Of a stretch of DNA of 64,000 nucleotides, positions 56,540 to 64,000 are shown piece by piece (positions within the stretch are counted from its first letter, which is position 1; each line of letters opens with the position of its first letter). The position numbers were made by a program, and so were the translations under genes. The notes beneath the pieces were generated by a model. That model made no database searches and had not been told where the DNA came from. It worked only from the letters and a program-made list of their open reading frames with translations. The stretch lies in assembly GCF_008124615.1 (NCBI RefSeq), contig NZ_VNIB01000006.1, forward strand, positions 124,001-188,000, given 5' to 3'. This DNA comes from Geothermobacter ehrlichii (GTDB lineage Bacteria > Desulfobacterota > Desulfuromonadia > Desulfuromonadales > Geothermobacteraceae).

Positions 56540-58447
56540 TCAGATTCCTAATCCCTGACGTCTTTCCTTGATCACATCAAACAACTTGTCCGCAGCCTTC
56601 ACAGGATCGGTTTCGACGATGAAGTAACCGCCCAGGGCCTCCTTCGCCGTTTCGGTCAGAAACTTCACGACTTCGCTCGAACCCGTGATCTGAGGGGTGA
56701 TTCCGATGTGGGTCGGAAGGCCCAGAGCGACGCTCCAGGTGCCGATGGCCACCGCCTTCTCGGACATCGCCTCGGGGGCCGAAGCGACCAAGGGCAGCTT
56801 GTCCAGGTCGACTCCCAGCTTGTCGGCTATGGCCACGGCGACATTGGCCGCCCTGGTGGTATCGACGCAGGATCCCATGTGCAGCACCAGCGGCAGGGGG
56901 CCTTCGAGGCCGGCGGCCTGGCCGACGGCGGTCAGGACCCCTTTGAGCCCGTCCCCGGCGTAGGCTTCAGTGGCCTCCTGGGTCATTAGACCGTTCTTGG
57001 CGAAGGCCCCGGAGGCGCAGCCGGTGGCCAAGATCATGACGTTGTTCCGCGCCAGCTCCTTGGCGATGGTCATGAAGTTGTTGTCCTGGGTTGCCCGCGG
57101 ATTGCCACAGCCCACGAAGAGGGCAATGCCCTGGATGCTGCCGTCGACGATGTTGTCGATGATCGGTTTCAGGGGATCCTCGGCGTTGAGCTTGCTCAGG
57201 GCCCCGATGAGGGCTTCGGCGCTGAATCCGGCAATGGCGGTCTGCTTGTGGTTCGGAATATGGACCGGACTGGAGCCCCGCTTCTTAAATGCTTCGATGG
57301 CCAGTTCGACAGTTTTCCGCGCATCTTCGAGGGCGGTTTTTTCCTGGAACTGGATATGAGTTGCGCCGGGGATCTTGTTCTCGGCCATGGTGGTGATGAC
57401 CTCGGTGTGGTAACACTCGCTGATCTTGGCCACCGAAGGCATGATGCACTGCACATCGACCACCAGGGCGTCGACGGCACCGGTGACCAGGGCGAGCTCC
57501 TGGGAGAGGTAGTTGGTCGCCAGGGGGATGTTGTGGCGCATCATGACCTCGTTACCGGTACAGCAGATGCCGACGATATTGATCCCTTCCTTGGCACCGG
57601 CCTTCTTCGCCTCTTCGTTCATGCCGATGGCCACGTCGCAGACGACTTCGCTCAGCAGAGGATTGTGCCCGTGCAAGGCGATATTGACCGCATCCTCCTT
57701 CAGCACCCCGAGGTTCGCCGAGCTGATGACCGGCTGGGGCGTGCCGAAGAGGGCATCGGAGAGCTCGGTAGCCATATACATGCCGGTATAGTCGGCGAGG
57801 GCCCCCTTGATTCCGCCGAGCAGGAGGTTGACCGGGTCGGCATCGCAGCCGACGTGGGTACGTCCCATGATCTGGGTGACAACAGCATCGATGTTATGCG
57901 GCATGACCCCGAGCTGGACCAATCTGTCGACGCGCTCTTCGGTCATGGTTTCCTTGGCCCAGTTGCAGGGGATGGAGGCCTGCTGGCGCGAGAAATCGTC
58001 CAGGGTCGCTGTGGCGACCTCCCTGGCGATCTGCTTGATATCCTTACCCTCAGGGGCGAGATGGAGGCGTTCGGCGATCCTCCTGAGTTTATCTTTGTCC
58101 TTGATGCTGTAGGCCGGAGCGTGGTCGTCGGCGACCTCCAGCAGGCACAGAGCGATATGGCGGCCATGCTCGGAGTGGGCCGCAGCCCCGGCGGCCATCA
58201 TCCGGATCAGGTTCCGGGCCACGATGGTATGAGCATCAGCGCCGCAGACCCCTCTTTGCGGTCCATTACCAAAGGGATCGATGCGGCAGGGCCCCTTCCA
58301 GCAGAGGCGACAGCAGACACCCAGCTCGCCGAATCCGCAATGGGGCTTCATCGCTTCATAGCGATCCCAGACCGTTTCAATGCCCTCTTTCTTGGCGACC
58401 TCAAGCAACTCATTGGCGGAAGCATCGATGGTTTTCTGATGGCTCAT
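56540..58447 (-). CDS. cooS: Ni-Fe-S carbon monoxide dehydrogenase catalytic subunit
   Basis: Oxidises CO with water to CO2, giving two electrons. The 635-residue monofunctional CODH has the N-terminal B/D-cluster cysteines (CGFGELGVCCRLCWKGPC in part, near 40-58), and the C-cluster segments VGCGNPRATQDNN, ATGCASGAFAKNG and MGSCVDTTRAANVA. The ATG at 58447 was chosen because conserved sequence begins there, 4 nt after cooF ends. It is soluble and passes electrons to CooF. Confidence 0.97.
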   Translation of the reverse strand: MSHQKTIDASANELLEVAKKEGIETVWDRYEAMKPHCGFGELGVCCRLCWKGPCRIDPFGNGPQRGVCGADAHTIVARNLIRMMAAGAAAHSEHGRHIALCLLEVADDHAPAYSIKDKDKLRRIAERLHLAPEGKDIKQIAREVATATLDDFSRQQASIPCNWAKETMTEERVDRLVQLGVMPHNIDAVVTQIMGRTHVGCDADPVNLLLGGIKGALADYTGMYMATELSDALFGTPQPVISSANLGVLKEDAVNIALHGHNPLLSEVVCDVAIGMNEEAKKAGAKEGINIVGICCTGNEVMMRHNIPLATNYLSQELALVTGAVDALVVDVQCIMPSVAKISECYHTEVITTMAENKIPGATHIQFQEKTALEDARKTVELAIEAFKKRGSSPVHIPNHKQTAIAGFSAEALIGALSKLNAEDPLKPIIDNIVDGSIQGIALFVGCGNPRATQDNNFMTIAKELARNNVMILATGCASGAFAKNGLMTQEATEAYAGDGLKGVLTAVGQAAGLEGPLPLVLHMGSCVDTTRAANVAVAIADKLGVDLDKLPLVASAPEAMSEKAVAIGTWSVALGLPTHIGITPQITGSSEVVKFLTETAKEALGGYFIVETDPVKAADKLFDVIKERRQGLGI

Positions 58448-58451
58448 GGCA

Positions 58452-59021
58452 TTACCTTTCGAATGAGATATGTTTCTGGGTTTGCGCAAGCTCTCTGGCC
58501 CTGGCGGCATGGAGCTTTCGGCGATACTCATCGATATCGACCAGCATGATGGCGCCGGTAGGACAGGCTTCAACACAGGCGCAAGAGCCCCCTTCACTTT
58601 GCATCGCCGTCCCGATGCAGAGGTCGCACTTTTTCGCGACCCCCCGGTTGGTGCGGCCATCAGTCTCCCCACTCTCATCGGTCTTTACCGTGATGGCGCC
58701 GAAGGGACAGACCATGACGCAGAGCTTGCAACCGACGCAGCTGCCCTCTTCGATCTTCACATGACTGCCGTCCTGAAGGATCGCCCCGGTCGGGCAGGCG
58801 TGGGCACAGGGCGCATCCTCGCATTGCCGGCATTGCATGGGAACAATGGTGTCACCGGCCTGAATGACCTTGTTGCGAGGCCGCAGCTGCAGCCCCTGCG
58901 CGACGGCCGATTGCAGATCGCAGCCGGCATGAACCGTCGCACAGGCCAGTTCGCAGTTCTTGCACCCCAGACATTTTTGTGGATCAGCGTAGATAATGGG
59001 GTTCTCGATGGTTTTCTTCAT
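58452..59021 (-). CDS. cooF: CooF ferredoxin-like electron-transfer protein
   Basis: A 189-residue protein with four 4Fe-4S cysteine sets (CLGCKNCELAC, CRQCEDAPCAHACP, CVGCKLCVMVCP, CDLC...CVEACP). It carries electrons from CODH to the membrane hydrogenase. The ATG overlaps the hypA stop codon (ATGA). The DMSO-reductase-type iron-sulfur arrangement is normal for CooF. Confidence 0.95.
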   Translation of the reverse strand: MKKTIENPIIYADPQKCLGCKNCELACATVHAGCDLQSAVAQGLQLRPRNKVIQAGDTIVPMQCRQCEDAPCAHACPTGAILQDGSHVKIEEGSCVGCKLCVMVCPFGAITVKTDESGETDGRTNRGVAKKCDLCIGTAMQSEGGSCACVEACPTGAIMLVDIDEYRRKLHAARARELAQTQKHISFER

Positions 59022-59383
59022 CTCGGATTACCTCCTTGCTCCTTTTGGACTTCCATATCTTCGATGTAGAGCTCCTTGCCGCCAACAATCTCTACAGATG
59101 TGCTTTCGCACTCCGGGCACCGAAAGCGAAACTCTCGGATACGGAACTCCCTGGAGCAGTCGCCGCACTGGCCCGTCAGCGGAACCTGCTCTATGAGGAG
59201 CTCGGCTCCTTCGACTACGGTCCCTTCGGCGAAGACCTCAAAGCAAGCCGTCAGGGTCATCGGTTCCACCGCCGTCAATTCACCGACCTTCAACTTCACC
59301 CGGACAACCTTCTGGATCTTGTGCTCCGCCACCTTGGCGCGGATGATTTCGAAGAGGCTGCCGACTATCGCCGTCTCGTGCAT
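59018..59383 (-). CDS. hypA: Hydrogenase nickel metallochaperone HypA
   Basis: Delivers nickel to the hydrogenase large subunit. The 121-residue protein starts with the Ni-binding MHE and has a zinc site formed by CGDC and CPEC near 73-94. Its position between cooH and cooF is the arrangement I recall from Carboxydothermus. About 200 non-coding bases separate it from cooH. Confidence 0.95.
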   Translation of the reverse strand: MHETAIVGSLFEIIRAKVAEHKIQKVVRVKLKVGELTAVEPMTLTACFEVFAEGTVVEGAELLIEQVPLTGQCGDCSREFRIREFRFRCPECESTSVEIVGGKELYIEDMEVQKEQGGNPR

Positions 59384-59581
59384 GGATCCTCATCCTTAGA
59401 CTGCCGTCCGTCGCATGGTCCTGCAGACAGCGAGGGATCTTCCACTGAACTCCAACTTAAGGCAGGGCGGAGAAAAATTCTGTCACCTAGCCGACACTTC
59501 GAAGAAAAATCGCTGGCGGGGAGATCCCCTGGCAGCCGTCGGCGACGGGGAACAGAGAAAGCCCCTTCGCAGGTGTCGCAG

Positions 59582-60664
59582 CTACCTCTCCGTGCAGGAG
59601 ATACAGGGGTCGATGCTGTTGATGATCAGCGGGATGTCGGAGACCTTGTTGCCGATCATCATCACCCCCAGGGCATCCCAGTTCATATAGGTGGGTACCC
59701 GCCACTTGAGCCGTTCGGGGGTGTCCGAACCGTCGGTGCGCAGATAGTAGATCAGCTCCCCGCGCGGGGCTTCACTCTTGGCCACCGCTTCGCCGGCGGG
59801 GATTTCCGGCATGATCCCGATCCAGGTGGGCCCTTGGGGCATATCTTCGAGACATTGCAGGATGATACCTACCGCCTCCTGCGCCTCCCTGAGGCGGACC
59901 ATGGCCCTGGCCAGAACGTCGCCGGACTGCTCGGTCTGGACCTGAAAGTCCAGCCTGTCATAGGCCGCATAAGGGCTCTTCTTGCGCACATCGTAGGCGA
60001 TGCCCGAGCCGCGGGCCACCGGGCCCACGAGGCCGTATCTAACCGCCTCTTCCTTCGGCAGGATGCCAACCCCTTCGGTACGCATGCGCACGAAGGGGTT
60101 CTCGGTATAGAGGCGATAGATCTCTTCCAGAGGTTTCTTCATCCTCTCCATCTGGGCCTTGAGATATTGGCTCTGTTCGGCCGTCAGATCGTATTTGACC
60201 CCGCCGATGCAGTTGGCCCCCAGGTCCATGCGGTTGCCGTAGATGCTTTCCTTGACGTCCTGCATGATCTCGCGGGTTTCCATCACGTGCATGAAGAGGG
60301 AGTCAAAGCCGATGATGTGGGCCATGATGCTGCAGTTGAAGAGGTTCGAGGAGATGCGCTTGATCTCGTCGGCGATGACCCTCAGGTATTCGGCCCGTTC
60401 GGGAATGCGGATTCCGGCGATGCTCTCCAGCGCCATGCAATAGGTGCACGGGTGATTGTTGGAGCAGAGGGAGCAGAGCCGTTCGGTCAGGGTGATGTTC
60501 TGATAGAAGTTGCGCTTCATCGCCAGAAATTCCATCCCCCGGTGAACATGGCCGGCGGTGATGTCGAGCCCGACGACGGTCTCGCCCTTGACCTCCACCT
60601 TGAAATACATGGGCTCTTCCAGAGCCACATGAAGCGGCCCTACGGGTATGGTGTAGGTGCTCAT
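59582..60664 (-). CDS. cooH: Energy-conserving hydrogenase large subunit CooH
   Basis: The catalytic Ni-Fe subunit of the membrane-bound CO-induced hydrogenase, 360 residues. Both nickel-binding cysteine pairs are present: CSLCSNNH near 63-66 and DPCISC near the very C-terminus, which distinguishes it from the NuoD relatives of complex I. The protein ends three residues after the last cysteine (CTER), so no C-terminal peptide remains to be removed. The ATG overlaps cooU by ATGA. Confidence 0.95.
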   Translation of the reverse strand: MSTYTIPVGPLHVALEEPMYFKVEVKGETVVGLDITAGHVHRGMEFLAMKRNFYQNITLTERLCSLCSNNHPCTYCMALESIAGIRIPERAEYLRVIADEIKRISSNLFNCSIMAHIIGFDSLFMHVMETREIMQDVKESIYGNRMDLGANCIGGVKYDLTAEQSQYLKAQMERMKKPLEEIYRLYTENPFVRMRTEGVGILPKEEAVRYGLVGPVARGSGIAYDVRKKSPYAAYDRLDFQVQTEQSGDVLARAMVRLREAQEAVGIILQCLEDMPQGPTWIGIMPEIPAGEAVAKSEAPRGELIYYLRTDGSDTPERLKWRVPTYMNWDALGVMMIGNKVSDIPLIINSIDPCISCTER

Positions 60665-61197
60665 TTCTCCTCCTTTCCAGCGGCCGCGGCCATGACTCTC
60701 TCCCAGAGGGTCTTGCTGCCGGCGCCGTTGGTCATGGTCGAAAAGGGAATCAGCTTATCCATCACCCCCTGCTCGATACTCTCGTCGAGGAAGAGCCTTC
60801 TGGGATTGGGATGGCCGATGACCTCGATGTCGTACAGCTCCATGAGCTCCCTCTCGTTCCAGTCGGCGTTGCGGAAGATGGGGGTGATGGAAGGGACCTG
60901 GGGTCGCTCCTCCGCCAGCTCGATGGTCACCGTCAGGGTGCTGCCGTCAAGGTCGAAATGGTAGGCGATCTCACGAGGAGCGCCCTGCTGCTGGTCCCGT
61001 CTCTTGTACGCGGTGACCGTGCTCAGCCTTCCGCCCATTTCGGCAACCACCCGCGCCGCCCCCTCGATCTGGGCACTGTCGGGCAGCCGGCACCAGCCGG
61101 TGACCACGCCCTTGTAGTCGGTGCGCCAGGAGAGGCTGAACCCTTCGCCGATGGCCGCCGTCAATTTTTCTGCAACCCGATGCTGTAGAGCACTCAT
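60661..61197 (-). CDS. cooU: Energy-conserving hydrogenase subunit CooU (NuoC-like)
   Basis: A 178-residue NuoC-type peripheral arm protein. The C-terminal signature IFRNADWNERELMELYDIEVIGHP in part is typical, followed by a LFLDESI segment. It connects the catalytic subunit to the membrane part. It overlaps cooH and follows cooX by 3 nt. Confidence 0.92.
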   Translation of the reverse strand: MSALQHRVAEKLTAAIGEGFSLSWRTDYKGVVTGWCRLPDSAQIEGAARVVAEMGGRLSTVTAYKRRDQQQGAPREIAYHFDLDGSTLTVTIELAEERPQVPSITPIFRNADWNERELMELYDIEVIGHPNPRRLFLDESIEQGVMDKLIPFSTMTNGAGSKTLWERVMAAAAGKEEK

Positions 61198-61200
61198 CTC

Positions 61201-61704
61201 TTATCTCCCTCCGACACTCTGTTTGAGGCGACAATCAGGGCACAAATCTCTCAGCTTCTCGATGTCCCTGTTGGTCTCCCGGTAGGCGATCTTCATCAGC
61301 TGGGGAGCGACGGGCACCATGGGGTCGCCGCACCGGCTACAGGGGACGTAGCCGACGACCCCCTTTTCAACATAGCCGTACTTCTCTTCCTGCCGGTGGG
61401 CCATGTGCCAGTCCTCCGTCAAGCGGATGGCCTTGGTCTGGCAATAGTGTTCGCACAACCCGCAAAAGGCACAGCTGTTGTGCCAGAGGACAAACTCGAG
61501 GCCGCTCTTGTCCGCCGTCTCTTCTATCCTTATGGCCCCGGCGGCGCAGACGTGTTCACACATCCTGCAGCCGACGCAGGCCGAGGCGTCGAAACGGATT
61601 TTGCCCCGCAGGCCCTCGGGGGTGAAGGTCTCCCCATGGGGGAAGGGGTCGGTGGAGGGCCCCAGAATCAGGTTGCGCGCCAGTATCTTTAGAAACGAAA
61701 ACAT
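61201..61704 (-). CDS. cooX: Energy-conserving hydrogenase ferredoxin subunit CooX (NuoI-like)
   Basis: A 167-residue iron-sulfur subunit with two 4Fe-4S sets (CVGCRMCEHVC and CAFCGLCEHYC). Two further CXXC pairs (CSRC and CPDC) in the C-terminal half suggest an extra metal site. It passes electrons toward the small subunit CooL. It starts 12 nt after cooL. Confidence 0.92.
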   Translation of the reverse strand: MFSFLKILARNLILGPSTDPFPHGETFTPEGLRGKIRFDASACVGCRMCEHVCAAGAIRIEETADKSGLEFVLWHNSCAFCGLCEHYCQTKAIRLTEDWHMAHRQEEKYGYVEKGVVGYVPCSRCGDPMVPVAPQLMKIAYRETNRDIEKLRDLCPDCRLKQSVGGR

Positions 61705-61716
61705 GCTCGACCTCCC

Positions 61717-62148
61717 CTACAGCCTGGTTGCCCAGATCTCGATTGCCTCGGCGATGCCCTCAATGATGGCCTGGGGCCGCGGAGGACAGCCGGGGACATT
61801 GACGTCGACGGGCAGATACCGGTCGATGGGCCCTTCGATGGCGTAGCTGTCGCGGAAGACGCCACCGGAAATGGGACAGATGCCGACGGCCACGGTCACC
61901 TTGGGATCCGGGATTTCCGCGTAGAGGCGCAGGACCTTCTCCTTGACCCGGGCGGTCAGCGGCCCGGTCACCAGAACGATGTCGGCATGTTTGGGACTAC
62001 CGCAATATTTGCAACCGAGTCGCTCGACATCGAAGCGGGGGATGCAGGCGGTCGTTGCCAGCTCGACGTCGCAGCCGTTGCAGGAGCCGGCGTTGATGCG
62101 ATAGAGCCAGGGCGATCTCTTGGCGATGCGTTTCAACATGTTCTTCAT
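61717..62148 (-). CDS. cooL: Energy-conserving hydrogenase small subunit CooL (NuoB-like)
   Basis: A 143-residue NuoB-type subunit with the proximal 4Fe-4S cluster ligands (CNGCDVEL near 23-30, GICPISGG near 93 and PGCPPRP near 123). It contacts the Ni-Fe subunit. The sequence also has an extra CKYC pair near 46. It lies 10 nt after cooK. Confidence 0.94.
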   Translation of the reverse strand: MKNMLKRIAKRSPWLYRINAGSCNGCDVELATTACIPRFDVERLGCKYCGSPKHADIVLVTGPLTARVKEKVLRLYAEIPDPKVTVAVGICPISGGVFRDSYAIEGPIDRYLPVDVNVPGCPPRPQAIIEGIAEAIEIWATRL

Positions 62149-62158
62149 CTAATTCCCC

Positions 62159-63124
62159 TCAGATTCCGATTAGCACCATGATCAGACTCGCCGCCCCCAG
62201 GGCTTCGGGCCACTTGAAGTAAAAGCTGAAGGCCTGGTCGATCCTCAACCTGCCAGTAGCGGTCCGCACCAGGGTGACGGCGAGAAGCATCAGGAGCAGA
62301 CATTTAAAGGCGAACCAGAGGAGGTTGATGAGAGCACCTCCCCCTACCCCTGCCGGGAAGAAGAGGGTAACCCCCAGCCCCAGGATCACGACCATCTTCA
62401 GGGCCGACATGAGATTGAACATGGCCAGGGCCGGCCCCGAGTATTCGAGCAGAGGTCCCTCGAGAATTTCCGACTCGGCCTCCGGGATATCGAAGGGCGC
62501 AACCCCCAGATTCGCCGGGATGAAGAGCAGGTAGGCGAGGAAGGCCGGCAGCATGGTGTAGTCGAAAAGGAGCGGCCCGTTTGCCTGCTGAAAGCGGACG
62601 ATCTCGGTGAGGGAAAAGGTGACCGTTTTCCCGGTTGCCGCCCCCACCTTGAGGGCAACGCTCAACAGCACCAGCAGCAGCGGCCCCTCGTAGGCGAGCA
62701 TGATCGACATCTCGCGGGAAAAGCCGATGGAGCCGAAGGGATTACTGGAGGCGGAGCCGCCGATCATCAGCGCGAGGGCCGGCAGCACCAGCAGGTAGAG
62801 CAGCACCAGAAGGTCGCCGAAGGCATCACCGTTCTCGTAAACCCCGCTGATGGGGATCAGCATGACTGCAAGCGCAACGCCGGTGAACCCCAGCAGCGGA
62901 GCCCACTGGAAGGCCTGACGCTGGGCGGTTTCTGGAACGAGCGAGTCCTTGCGCAACAGCTTGACCAGGTCGATGAACGGCTGGTGAAGCGGGGGACCGA
63001 CCCGACGCTGCAAGCGGGCCACGACCTTACGGTCGACCCCCTTCAGCAGCAGCCCGAAGGCCAGGGCGAACAGGCCCCCGGGGAAAACCAGCAGGTGAAA
63101 AAACGGGCTCAGCATCTCCATCAT
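62159..63124 (-). CDS. cooK: Energy-conserving hydrogenase membrane subunit CooK (NuoH-like)
   Basis: A 321-residue membrane protein with about eight helices of the NuoH/EchB type. The RRVGPPLHQPFIDLVKLLRKD segment in part near residue 40 and the DIPEAESEILEGP loop near 210 are the conserved quinone-site/ion-channel regions. It couples electron flow to ion pumping in the membrane. It follows cooM by 2 nt. Confidence 0.94.
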   Translation of the reverse strand: MMEMLSPFFHLLVFPGGLFALAFGLLLKGVDRKVVARLQRRVGPPLHQPFIDLVKLLRKDSLVPETAQRQAFQWAPLLGFTGVALAVMLIPISGVYENGDAFGDLLVLLYLLVLPALALMIGGSASSNPFGSIGFSREMSIMLAYEGPLLLVLLSVALKVGAATGKTVTFSLTEIVRFQQANGPLLFDYTMLPAFLAYLLFIPANLGVAPFDIPEAESEILEGPLLEYSGPALAMFNLMSALKMVVILGLGVTLFFPAGVGGGALINLLWFAFKCLLLMLLAVTLVRTATGRLRIDQAFSFYFKWPEALGAASLIMVLIGI

Positions 63125-63126
63125 GG

Positions 63127-64000
63127 TTATCTCTCCCTATCCGAATGGGCCTTCCAGGCGACCAGCCTGATACACTTGAGGACCAGCGCCTTGGGCGACT
63201 CGTAGAGGTTGCTGGCATTGACATGGCTCAGGCCGGGCTCCAGGTCGGTCACGCCGCAGGTATGCGCCTTGGTGTAGCGGACCCGCCCGTTGCCGAGAGC
63301 GTAGAAACCCTTTGCGCAGAGAAGGACCACCACGGCCAGGAGGGTCATCAGACCGGGATTCCACCCACCCGGGGCGAGAAGCCGCCCGAAAAGCGAGACG
63401 TCGAGGGGGACCAGGCCCAGAGCCGTCTCGATCGAGGCGATCGGGGTCAGCAGCAGACCGGGGAAGATTCCGAAGAGGATACACAGGAAGGCCAAAAGGA
63501 CCATCGGTGTCAGCATCGTCGCCGGGGCCTCGGTTACATGCTCCAGTTCCCGCGACAACTGGCCGAAAAAGGCGGCATGGAGGAATTTGACAAAGGAGGC
63601 CAGGGTCAGAACGCTGGCGGCCATGGCGAGCAAGGCGAGGAAGACATGCCCTCCCTCCATGGCGGCCTGGTAGATGAGCCATTTGGAGGTAAAGCCGTTG
63701 AGCGGCGGCACCCCGGCAATGGAAAAGGCCCCGATCGCAAAGACCGCCAGCGTTATCGGCATCTTCCGGCCGATGCCGCCCAGCTGGTCCAGGTTCTCGA
63801 CCCCGGCCTTGACCATAATGGCTCCGGCAACCAGGAATAAGAGGTTCTTAAACAGCATGTGGTTGACCAGATGGAGCAGGCCGCCGGCCACCCCCAGGGA
63901 GGTGCCCAGGCTGACCCCGAGGATGATATAGCCCATCTGGCTGACGGTATGATAGATAAGCAGCCGCTTCATGCCGCTCTGCACCAGGGCCAGGGCCGCC
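63127..64000 (-). CDS. cooM: Energy-conserving hydrogenase membrane subunit CooM (NuoL/Mrp-like), partial
   Basis: The C-terminal 291 codons of a proton-pumping antiporter-like subunit; the gene continues past the window edge. About eight helices are visible, with LVNHMLFKNLLFLVAG and GIGRKMPIT typical of the NuoL/MrpA/D family. The C-terminus carries an additional soluble-like stretch (THTCGVTDLEP region) seen in CooM/EchA relatives. It is the first coo gene in the window; any CO-sensing regulator gene would lie beyond it. Confidence 0.9.
   Translation of the reverse strand, partial: AALALVQSGMKRLLIYHTVSQMGYIILGVSLGTSLGVAGGLLHLVNHMLFKNLLFLVAGAIMVKAGVENLDQLGGIGRKMPITLAVFAIGAFSIAGVPPLNGFTSKWLIYQAAMEGGHVFLALLAMAASVLTLASFVKFLHAAFFGQLSRELEHVTEAPATMLTPMVLLAFLCILFGIFPGLLLTPIASIETALGLVPLDVSLFGRLLAPGGWNPGLMTLLAVVVLLCAKGFYALGNGRVRYTKAHTCGVTDLEPGLSHVNASNLYESPKALVLKCIRLVAWKAHSDRER

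Overview
The window is a GC-rich bacterial chromosome segment. It reads most easily as Desulfuromonadales (Geobacter / Desulfuromonas / Geothermobacter relatives). This is an inference from gene content: a decaheme cytochrome with an MtrB/PioB-type outer-membrane barrel, a TRAP transporter, an Rrf2 regulator with three cysteines, selenouridine synthase, many chemotaxis and c-di-GMP proteins, and a CO dehydrogenase / energy-conserving hydrogenase cluster. No rRNA gene or species marker is present, so the order-level call is not proven.

Layout. 1-5.2 kb (minus strand): housekeeping genes prmC (cut by the window edge), prfA, thyX, rpmE and rho, then a lipoprotein. 5.4-11.1 kb: an outer-membrane barrel, gluQ, a phosphate-binding-like periplasmic protein, an Rrf2 regulator, a DUF4019 protein and an ammonium transporter. 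11.4-17.7 kb: an assimilatory sulfate-to-cysteine operon (DUF2061, cysH, cysD, cysN, siroheme sulfite reductase, cysK). 17.9-19.3 kb: a SAM-I riboswitch and terminator in front of a trans-sulfuration enzyme. 19.4-26.2 kb: a putative extracellular electron transfer cluster (decaheme cytochrome, porin-like barrel, ABC-type binding protein, chemoreceptor). 26.2-31.0 kb: a second trans-sulfuration enzyme with a structured leader, and a TRAP transporter whose binding-protein gene faces its permease genes. 31.2-32.6 kb: a second SAM-I riboswitch in front of metX. 32.6-46.4 kb: mnmH, tRNA-fMet, small conserved proteins, a Sel1-repeat protein, a GGDEF/EAL protein, CheV and a chemoreceptor, an endonuclease III-like glycosylase, a ribbon-helix-helix protein, ileS, lspA, an entericidin-like lipoprotein and tRNA-Pro(CGG).

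46.3-55.5 kb is a defence island between the intact tRNA-Pro and a tRNA-Pro-like 3' fragment. It is a type I restriction-modification operon (hsdM, hsdS, hsdR) interrupted between hsdM and hsdS. The interruption holds an Abi_2/HEPN gene, two related structured RNAs resembling the abiF RNA, gene debris, and an HTH-nucleotidyltransferase that seems to have lost its HEPN partner. 55.7-64 kb (minus strand) is a CO-oxidising, H2-evolving cluster read as cooM-K-L-X-U-H-hypA-F-S-C; cooM runs off the window.

The least explained elements are: a 160-bp element with terminal inverted repeats that forms part of two 5' leaders (Rrf2 regulator and decaheme cytochrome); an 87-bp palindromic repeat next to amt and between the TRAP genes; the abiF-like RNA pair; a CysN whose fused APS-kinase domain has lost its P-loop; and a three-part mutually exclusive pairing leader at 26.25 kb.
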